Below are positions 57,941 through 64,000 of a DNA stretch of 64,000 nt, piece after piece. Position 1 is the first letter of the stretch, and each line of letters opens with the position of its first letter. The notes below the pieces were generated by a model that ran no database searches, was not told the origin of the DNA, and saw only the letters and a list, made by a program, of their open reading frames with translations. The translations under genes and the position numbers were made by a program. Source of the stretch: Limnohabitans sp. G3-2 (GTDB lineage Bacteria > Pseudomonadota > Gammaproteobacteria > Burkholderiales > Burkholderiaceae_C); the NCBI RefSeq assembly GCF_002778275.1, contig NZ_NESG01000004.1, forward strand, positions 310,001 through 374,000. The letters run 5' to 3'.

Positions 57941-59709
57941 GCCGCCTTTCGGCGTTGAGCGCGGCGTTTGAAGGCAATGCCAAAGCCCAACAGCCCCAAT
58001 GCGGTCGCTACGCCATGAGGCCAATAGGTAGGAAGCCAATAGTTCATGACCGAGTTGATGAACACCTGTTTGACGGGGTTATACCCCTCGGGCATGGGCA
58101 ACACGGCATTGGCCTTGGCCCAAGCAGAGTACTCAATCTGCATGGCAGCAAACTGTTCTGGCAGTTCTTTTTGCAAATCTTTTGTTTCTCCAGGGTCGGT
58201 GCTCAAGTTGTAGAGACGCCACTGCGAGTCGCCCACGGGTGGGTTGTTCCACACCAATTTCAGATCCCCTTTGAACAAAGCCTTGTTGCCTGCCAGTTCA
58301 TAGCCAATCGATTCATCTGATTTGCGCACACGGACGCTGGGGTCTGCCAAAACAGGCAACAAACTGCGCCCGGTGAGCCCTTCAATGGGCTGGCCTTGGT
58401 AGCGGTTGCCGGGATGCTCAACCCCAGCCAAGTCCAGCAGGGTGGGCACGATGTCGGTGACATGGGTCAGGCCAGCATGCACTTGGTTGCGTGCTGAACT
58501 GGTAGCGGCCCCGCTGATGATCAAGGGGGAGCGGATGCCGCCCTCGCTGGCGTAAAACTTGAAGCCTTTGAAGGGTGAGGCAGAGGCGCTGCTCCAAGAT
58601 GGGCCGGGGACCACATAGGCACCTGGCCCCCCTAATCGGTCCAAGTCGCGTGTGTAATTCATGCGCAGCCACAGGTCAGCTTCTTTGTAATCAGAACCTT
58701 CGGGGCCGTTGTCCGACAGAAACACAAACACCGTATTGTCAAATTCACCGGTGGATTTCAGGTGTGCAATCAGTCGCCCCACCTCGTGATCGAGTGCGTC
58801 GGCCATGGCCGCGTAAACCTCCATCAGGCGTGCTTGGTAACGTTTCTCTTTGTCGCTCAAGGCGGACCAGTCGCGCGTCGTGCTCATGGTCACCATGGGC
58901 GTGTTTTTGGGTACCAATCCCAATTCGATCGCTTTGAGTCGGCGCGCTTCGCGCAGGGCTGTCCAGCCCGCGTCGTATCGGCCTTTGTATTTTTCGATGA
59001 AAGACTGCGGTGCTTGCACCGGTACGTGGTTGGCCTGAAAGCCCACATAGGCGAAAAAGGGTTGCCCAGACTCGCGGCCGGTTGAAATGTATTCGATGGC
59101 TTTGTCAATGAAAAAAGTTGTGGTGTAAAACTGTTTGGGCAAAACCGGAGGTAAGCCGTTTTCAAACCAATTGACTTTGGCGTTGTGGGGCAGGTAGCGT
59201 TTTTCTGGCTCCCAGTTGTCCGAGCCGGTATCGCCCATCACGAAAGACTGGTCAAAGCCGCGCCTATTGGGCAGATTTTCTGGCTCGTTGCCCACATTCC
59301 ATTTGCCGGTAATGGCCGTGCGGTAACCACGGGCTTGAAGCAAACTCGCCACGGTGACCACATTGGCTGTGAGCGTGGCCTGGTAGCCGGGTTGGCCCAA
59401 GTGTGCGCTTGGCATCGTTTCGCGCAGGTTGCCATGACCATTGCGGTGGTTATCTACGCCAGTCAGCAGCATGGCCCGCGTAGGCGAGCACGATGCGGCG
59501 ACATGGAAGTTCGAAAAACGAACGCCGCGCTGAGCCAAGTTATCCAGATTGGGGGTGGCAATTTCACCACCAAAAGCGCCCACGTCGCTAAAGCCCCAGT
59601 CGTCCGCGACCAACACCACGATGTTGGGCCGAGCTGGCCGGGCCGCCCACGCCGCTGTGGTCAGGGTCAAACAAAGCAGCAGTCCAATTTTGATCGTTGA
59701 GGATTTCAT
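57937..59709 (-). CDS. Sulfatase of the formylglycine type (second copy) with C-terminal membrane segment
   Basis: 590 aa. A cleavable signal peptide (KIGLLLCLTLTTAAWA, end near residue 22) leads to PNIVVLVADDWGFSDVGAFGGEI (metal Asp pair), then C-S-P-T-R with Cys74 in AASCSPTRAMLLTGVDNHR, GKWNVGN, NTVFVFLSDNGPEGSD and HVTDIVPTLLDLAGVEHPG. The C-terminus carries a TM helix (HGVATALGLLGFGIAF) and a positive tail KRRAQRRKAA. The ATG at 59709 fits the signal peptide. Gene position two in coding order after DUF1145, and overlap with the propeller gene, tie it to the operon. Substrate unknown. Confidence 0.92.
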   Translation of the reverse strand: MKSSTIKIGLLLCLTLTTAAWAARPARPNIVVLVADDWGFSDVGAFGGEIATPNLDNLAQRGVRFSNFHVAASCSPTRAMLLTGVDNHRNGHGNLRETMPSAHLGQPGYQATLTANVVTVASLLQARGYRTAITGKWNVGNEPENLPNRRGFDQSFVMGDTGSDNWEPEKRYLPHNAKVNWFENGLPPVLPKQFYTTTFFIDKAIEYISTGRESGQPFFAYVGFQANHVPVQAPQSFIEKYKGRYDAGWTALREARRLKAIELGLVPKNTPMVTMSTTRDWSALSDKEKRYQARLMEVYAAMADALDHEVGRLIAHLKSTGEFDNTVFVFLSDNGPEGSDYKEADLWLRMNYTRDLDRLGGPGAYVVPGPSWSSASASPFKGFKFYASEGGIRSPLIISGAATSSARNQVHAGLTHVTDIVPTLLDLAGVEHPGNRYQGQPIEGLTGRSLLPVLADPSVRVRKSDESIGYELAGNKALFKGDLKLVWNNPPVGDSQWRLYNLSTDPGETKDLQKELPEQFAAMQIEYSAWAKANAVLPMPEGYNPVKQVFINSVMNYWLPTYWPHGVATALGLLGFGIAFKRRAQRRKAA

Positions 59710-59713
59710 GGTG

Positions 59714-59998
59714 TCATGTCTCGCGTTCAGATTTGACTTTTTCATCGGCCAAGGGTTTCCAATGGAGCAAGCCAAAGAGCAGCGTGAGCAAAACGCTGAC
59801 CGCCATAGGGCCTTTGTACAGGCGCACATGTTTGAACATCAGCAGCAGCTCACACGTATGTAGAACCAACAGCACCAATGCCACGGTGGTGACGCGGTCA
59901 AATGTACCCGCAGGCAGGAGGCCGGCGAGTTTGCCCAAAGCCATCGCATAAGCCAGCAAACAAAGGGCACGTAATAGGTAGTTGATCGCGAGTTTCAT
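59714..59998 (-). CDS. Small DUF1145-like membrane protein
   Basis: 94 aa, three or four TM helices (NYLLRALCLLAYAMALGKLAGLL; VALVLLVLHTCELLLMF; VSVLLTLLFGLLHW). The HxxE-containing helix LLVLHTCELLLMF and the FGLLHWKPL end resemble the DUF1145 (YhhL-like) family. The ATG at 59998 overlaps the upstream stop by four bases, and the sulfatase starts four bp after its stop. Function unknown; a transport accessory is possible. Confidence 0.6.
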   Translation of the reverse strand: MKLAINYLLRALCLLAYAMALGKLAGLLPAGTFDRVTTVALVLLVLHTCELLLMFKHVRLYKGPMAVSVLLTLLFGLLHWKPLADEKVKSERET

Positions 59999-61338
59999 GT
60001 GGTCGAGTCCTGAGAAGAAAAGGAGGCGTTTTGAAGGAGTGCCTCCTGGATGGCCCACAGCCTGTCTTGTCCCCAGACGGCGGTGTCAGTGACACGAAAC
60101 GAGGGGACGCCCCACAAACCCAAACCGAGCATTTCGGCGCGGTTGGCTTCGGCGATTTGGCGCCATGTTTCGTCTTGCAGGGCTTTTTGAACATCTGTCC
60201 AGGACAGCTCGGCCCGCTCAGCGATGAGTCTGAGGCCTCGGTCACTGCCTGCATCGATGCCTTCGGCCCAAACCCCGCGCATGAACGAGAGGACATATGC
60301 CTGGCCTTGGCCCGATCGCTCGGCCAGGGGCATCAGCGCCAAACCTCTTTCGACAGGGCGACCCACAGGGTCGTTGATGCGGCCATAAGCGGCACCACGA
60401 AGATGCGCCTCCCGTGCCGCATCCAAGCTGATGTACCGACGTTTTTCGCTGGGCACTGGCAAACCCCGCATCACCATAGGCAACACATAACGCAGGTGAA
60501 CAGGCGCGCCGGTCAAGCGTCCGAGTTTGAACACCCGCTCGGCGACAATGGCTGAGTAGGGGCTGCGCAAGGAAAAAAAGAAATCAATCGGTGAAGGGTG
60601 GGCCAAGTCCACAGGGTTTGCCAGGTCGGCGTCCAATGGAAAAAGGAATCCTGATACGCCTGGCCGCTGCGCACCCACGTCCTGCAACCGCTGCTCCAGG
60701 TGGTGCAGTCGGTCGATGCCCCAATACCATTCACCGGCGTAATAAAGGGTTGCACTCAAGTAGTGGCCCAAACGTTGCCGCATGGCGTTGGCGGCGGCCA
60801 GATGTGCCACTGTTTGGCTTGGGCTGGCTTCGGGCCATGCCGTTTCGTGCTGCCCAAGGGTGTCTTGCGCGACGGTGTTTTGCCAAAGTGAAGCCGACAA
60901 GGCTTCAGCCGCCTCAACAAAACGGCCTTGCTCAGCGGCCGCCACCAGTCTTCGGGTGACACGCTCAAGCACCTGATCGGCAGGCTGCTCACCTGGGTCT
61001 GTGAAGTTCAGACCGTGGTGGTTGGCCAGTCGCTGAGCGTCTACGCGGCTGTAGGCCACCAAACGCCCGCGGTCGGGGGCGGCCGATTCAGAGGGTGGAC
61101 CGACCACATGCGCGCTCAGTACGATGTCGTAACGCTCAAGCAAAGCGCTCAGACGAGAAGCCAAAAGTGCGCTGTAAGGGTCATCGACCTGATGAAAGTA
61201 GTGGAGACGGTGTGGCTCACCTTGTGCTCGACGCAACCGCTCAGCTTTCGCTCGGGCTTTGAGCAGCCGATCCCGCGACATCAAATGCGCAGAAACAATG
61301 GGCATCAACAGGCTTTTGATCGACATTGGATACCCCAT
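59995..61338 (-). CDS. Two-domain DsbA / HCCA-isomerase-like protein
   Basis: 447 aa; starts at 61338 or 61326 are possible, with the start uncertain. The N-terminal part has HRLHYFHQVDDPYSALLASRLSALLERYDI (about residues 43-72), and the C-terminal part SPIDFFFSLRSPYSAIVAERVFKLGRLTGAPVHLRYVLP (about 250-288), each resembling the first strand-helix of DsbA/2-hydroxychromene-2-carboxylate isomerases (GST kappa type). No CxxC active site is present in either, so thiol-oxidase activity is unlikely; the family is glutathione-dependent. It is the first gene of the six-gene operon and is preceded by a good minus-strand promoter. Confidence 0.72.
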   Translation of the reverse strand: MGYPMSIKSLLMPIVSAHLMSRDRLLKARAKAERLRRAQGEPHRLHYFHQVDDPYSALLASRLSALLERYDIVLSAHVVGPPSESAAPDRGRLVAYSRVDAQRLANHHGLNFTDPGEQPADQVLERVTRRLVAAAEQGRFVEAAEALSASLWQNTVAQDTLGQHETAWPEASPSQTVAHLAAANAMRQRLGHYLSATLYYAGEWYWGIDRLHHLEQRLQDVGAQRPGVSGFLFPLDADLANPVDLAHPSPIDFFFSLRSPYSAIVAERVFKLGRLTGAPVHLRYVLPMVMRGLPVPSEKRRYISLDAAREAHLRGAAYGRINDPVGRPVERGLALMPLAERSGQGQAYVLSFMRGVWAEGIDAGSDRGLRLIAERAELSWTDVQKALQDETWRQIAEANRAEMLGLGLWGVPSFRVTDTAVWGQDRLWAIQEALLQNASFSSQDSTT

Positions 61339-61559
61339 GATTTTTGGAGAAAAATGCGCACGCCAGAGCCTATTCCTAAAGGTCAACGCCGAGTTTTCTG
61401 AGGATCGACATGGCGCCTATTGGGTTCAGACTGTGGCCCCAACCATCACCTGTCCGGTGGTCCAGATCGTCCGACATTTCGTCATGACAAGGTCGCTTTC
61501 AGTGTTGAGACGGTAGGGCGAATCTTGAGTTCAAGAAGTCAATGAATGTCACCGGAATT

Positions 61560-61596
61560 AAATGACACTATAACTGCCATTACTCAACAGCGTCAA
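61560..61596 (-). promoter_or_regulatory. Promoter with shared 24-bp motif (copy B) before the six-gene operon
   Basis: On the minus strand, -35 TTGACG (61596-61591), an 18-bp spacer and -10 TATAGT (61572-61567). The shared motif at 61560-61583 (minus: GTAATGGCAGT then TATAGTGTCATTT) covers the -10 and spacer, so a bound protein would block polymerase. The remainder of the 409-bp gap (61339-61747) shows no gene and no other clear feature. Confidence 0.68.
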
Positions 61597-61747
61597 CACA
61601 TTTGCTACTGTTTGTGACTGGGGTTTTCGAGCATGCGCAGCAAAACTTACCCAGTAACTTTCAGGTGACAAGTCCCCATTTCTACTGAGTTGACTGGCAC
61701 GCAAGAAGACGCATGCAGTCAATAAACGTGCTCGCTGAAGCCTTTGG

Positions 61748-63787
61748 TCAGTTCGCCACCATGCCTTGGTGGCGCAGCAAAGCGTCCAGGCTCGGCTCTC
61801 GTCCACGGAAGGCTTTGAACGACTCCAGTGCCGGGCGGCTGCCACCCGCTTCCAAAATGGCTTGGCGGTACAGGCGGCCCGTTGCCACACTGGGCGTGCC
61901 GTCCGCGGCCGCCGTTTCTTCGAAAGCGGCATAGGCGTCTGCGCTCAGCACCTCGGCCCACTTGTAGCTGTAATAGCCAGCGGCATATCCGCCTGCAAAG
62001 ATGTGGCTGAAGGTGTGGGCCATGCGGTTGAAGGCGGGTGGGCGCATCACGGCCACTTCGTCTCGCACCTGCTGCAACAGCGGTATGAAGTCTTGTGCCG
62101 GGTCGTGCTCGGCGTGCACGAGCATGTCGAACAGTGAAAACTCGATTTGGCGGAGGGTTTGCAAGCCACTTTGGAAGTTCTTGGCAGCCAGCATCTTGTC
62201 AAACAGGGCGCGCGGCAGGGGTTCACCCGTTTCCACATGGGCCGTCATGTGGCGCAGCACCGACCATTCCCAGCAGAAGTTTTCCATGAATTGGCTGGGC
62301 AACTCGACCGCGTCCCACTCCACGCCGCTGATGCCCGAGACATCGCGTTCGTTCACTTGGGTGAGCATGTGGTGCAGGCCGTGGCCAAACTCGTGGAAGA
62401 GGGTGATCACGTCGTCGTGCGTGAGCAAGGCGGGCTGGCCGTTCACGCCTTCTGCAAAGTTGCACACCAAGTGGGCCACGGGCGTTTGCAGCACACCGGT
62501 GTCGGGGCGCTGCCAGCGGCCGCGCACATCGTCCATCCAGGCGCCGCCGCGTTTGCCCGCGCGGGCGGGTGGGTCCAGGTAGAACTGTCCCACCAATTGG
62601 CCCTCACGTTCAATGCGGAAAAAGCCCACGGCCGGGTGCCAGACGGGCGCTTGGTCGGCGCGGATGCTCACTTCGAACAGGGTTTCAATGATCTTGAACA
62701 GCCCGGCCAGCACTTTGGGCGCGGTGAAGTACTGCTTGACCTCTTGTTCACTGAAGCTGTAGCGAGCTTCTTTGAGCTTTTCGCTCAAGTAGGGCACGTC
62801 CCAAGCGTTGAGCGGACCGGTGATGCCCAGGGCATTGGCTGCGAATTCACGCAAATCGGCGAGGTCTTTTTCGGCAAATGGACGGGCCTTGGTGGCCAGA
62901 TCGCGCAAAAAGGCGCTCACTTTTTCGGGTGATTCGGCCATTTTGGGCACCACCGACACTTGGGCGTAATTGTCAAAGCCCAGCAAACGGGCCTCTTCTT
63001 GGCGCAAGGCCAAAATTTCTTTCATCAAGTCGGTGTTGTCGTATTGCTGGGCTTCTGGCGCCGCCTGGTCTGAGGCCCGCGTGACATAGGCTTTGTAGAG
63101 TTGCTCGCGCAAAGCGCCACTGTCGGCAAATTGCATGACAGGCAGGTAAACCGGCATCTTGAGCGACAGGCGGTGACCTTCTTGGCCGTCCTTTTGGGCC
63201 GCGTCGCGGGTGGCTTGCACCACATCATCAGGGACACCTTGGAGCTGTTCTTCGCTCACATACAACACAAATTTGTCGGTCGCGTCCAGGGTGTTCTCGC
63301 TGAACTTTTGCGTGATTTCTGCCAAGCGTTCCTGGATCGCGGCATAACGTTCCTTGGCCGCGCCCTGCAACTCAGCACCGCCTAGCACAAAGCCACGCAG
63401 TGCGTTTTTGTGGGCTTGGGTTTGCTCGGCATTCAGGCTGGCGGCGTCAATGGCCTTGTATTTCGCATACAAGCGTTCGTCGCTGCCCAAACGGGTCCAG
63501 AACTCGGTCACGCGGGGCAGGGCGGCGTTGTAGGCGGCGCGCAGCTCGGGCGTATCGGCCACGCTGTTGAGGTGTGAGACGGCGCCCCAGGCCAGACCCA
63601 GGCGCTCGGTGCTGACGTCCAGATGGCGGGCGATGGCTTTCCAGTCGGCAGGAAAACTGTCGGCCGTGACGTGTTCAAGGGCTTGGTCGGCGGCGGCCAG
63701 CAGTTCGTCCATGGCCGAGGCCACATGCTCGGGGGCAATGCGGTCAAACAGGGGCAGGCCGGAGGTTTCGAGCAAAGGGTTGTTCAT
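61748..63787 (-). CDS. prlC: Oligopeptidase A (M3 family zinc metallopeptidase)
   Basis: 679 aa cytoplasmic oligopeptidase that cleaves short peptides such as signal peptide remnants. The zinc motif HEFGH (His465, Glu466, His469) lies in VITLFHEFGHGLHHMLTQ, with the third ligand Glu downstream in SGVEWDAVELPSQFMENFCWE. The N-terminus MNNPLLETSGLPLFDRIAPEHVASAMDELL is typical for PrlC. Length matches. It is followed, 36 bp away and on the same strand, by folD on the upstream side; the two are usual neighbours in Burkholderiales. Confidence 0.95.
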   Translation of the reverse strand: MNNPLLETSGLPLFDRIAPEHVASAMDELLAAADQALEHVTADSFPADWKAIARHLDVSTERLGLAWGAVSHLNSVADTPELRAAYNAALPRVTEFWTRLGSDERLYAKYKAIDAASLNAEQTQAHKNALRGFVLGGAELQGAAKERYAAIQERLAEITQKFSENTLDATDKFVLYVSEEQLQGVPDDVVQATRDAAQKDGQEGHRLSLKMPVYLPVMQFADSGALREQLYKAYVTRASDQAAPEAQQYDNTDLMKEILALRQEEARLLGFDNYAQVSVVPKMAESPEKVSAFLRDLATKARPFAEKDLADLREFAANALGITGPLNAWDVPYLSEKLKEARYSFSEQEVKQYFTAPKVLAGLFKIIETLFEVSIRADQAPVWHPAVGFFRIEREGQLVGQFYLDPPARAGKRGGAWMDDVRGRWQRPDTGVLQTPVAHLVCNFAEGVNGQPALLTHDDVITLFHEFGHGLHHMLTQVNERDVSGISGVEWDAVELPSQFMENFCWEWSVLRHMTAHVETGEPLPRALFDKMLAAKNFQSGLQTLRQIEFSLFDMLVHAEHDPAQDFIPLLQQVRDEVAVMRPPAFNRMAHTFSHIFAGGYAAGYYSYKWAEVLSADAYAAFEETAAADGTPSVATGRLYRQAILEAGGSRPALESFKAFRGREPSLDALLRHQGMVAN

Positions 63788-63823
63788 GGCACGTCTGAAT
63801 GTTGAGGGGCTTGTCTCTTTGTA

Positions 63824-64000
63824 TCACTTGACGGCGCGTTCGGCCGCTTCAAGGGTATTGACCAGCAGCATGGTGATGGTCATGGGGCCAACGCCACCGG
63901 GCACAGGGGTGATGTGGCTGGCAAGGTGTTTCACGCCTTCAAAGTCCACGTCCCCGCACAGCTTGCCTTCGTCGTTGCGGTTCATGCCCACGTCCAGCAC
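63824..64000 (-). CDS. folD: Bifunctional methylene-THF dehydrogenase/cyclohydrolase FolD, C-terminal end (cut)
   Basis: The last 58 residues are visible on the minus strand: [20 protein letters not shown], then [20 protein letters not shown] and [29 protein letters not shown] and [11 protein letters not shown] are FolD signatures of the NADP-binding domain. The start lies beyond the window end. FolD converts 5,10-methylene-THF to 10-formyl-THF. Confidence 0.95.
   Translation of the reverse strand: MLDVGMNRNDEGKLCGDVDFEGVKHLASHITPVPGGVGPMTITMLLVNTLEAAERAVK

Noticed and set aside
61400-61450. Right-end copy of the tRNA-Val 3' end as an att site
   Set aside because: The best resemblance (GGCGCCTA) is too short, and no integrase gene is present in the block.

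Overview
The window looks like chromosomal DNA of a freshwater-type betaproteobacterium of the order Burkholderiales, most likely Comamonadaceae. This is inferred from gene families and order, not from an rRNA gene: a malonate cluster with a Bug-type receptor, a complete cbb3 oxidase cluster with FNR and HemN, 6S RNA beside zapA, the DUF3348-DUF802-OmpA-DUF2894 cluster, and moderately high GC. There is no prophage, integrase, IS element or CRISPR array.

Region by region. 1-3.3 kb: malonate use (malonyl-CoA decarboxylase, Bug receptor, malonyl-CoA synthetase). 3.35-14.9 kb: microaerobic respiration (usp, ccoI, ccoS, ccoN, ccoO, ccoQ, ccoP, ccoG, ccoH-like, a small membrane protein, fnr, hemN, a TauE/SafE-like membrane protein), with FNR-type boxes before usp/ccoI, ccoN and hemN. 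14.9-16.5 kb: a second TauE/SafE permease, 6S RNA, zapA and a ZapB-like coiled-coil protein. 16.5-22.3 kb: a cobalamin riboswitch followed by btuB, a leaderless B12-binding protein, btuF, btuC and btuD, all overlapping. 22.3-28.0 kb: glutaredoxin, a 2-oxoglutarate dioxygenase, and a four-gene set that predicts a MotAB/ZorAB-like motor with a long coiled-coil tail. 28.2-43.8 kb: housekeeping genes (nth, aminotransferase, serB, mfd, ispDF, envZ/ompR-type two-component pair, hydroxybutyrate dehydrogenase, relA) with REP/BIME-like palindromes confined to 30.1-37.5 kb. 43.85 kb: tRNA-Val(GAC). 44.3-61.3 kb: an accessory catabolic block. 61.7-64 kb: prlC and the end of folD.

The accessory block is the most unusual part. 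It encodes two CxPxR sulfatases with N-terminal export or anchor segments, a membrane-anchored formylglycine-generating enzyme, an exported metallo-beta-lactamase-fold hydrolase, a haloalkane-dehalogenase-like enzyme, two short-chain dehydrogenases, a one-piece esterase / EthA-like Baeyer-Villiger monooxygenase fusion, GST-like and DsbA/HCCA-isomerase-like proteins, and a TetR regulator. A 24-bp motif with 15 invariant positions occurs once in each of the three intergenic regions that serve all four transcription units, which suggests one regulon. The enzymes would form a path from sulfate ester to alcohol, ketone, ester and finally acid plus alcohol, with dehalogenation. A sulfated and possibly halogenated long-chain lipid, such as an algal chlorosulfolipid, is a plausible but untested substrate.
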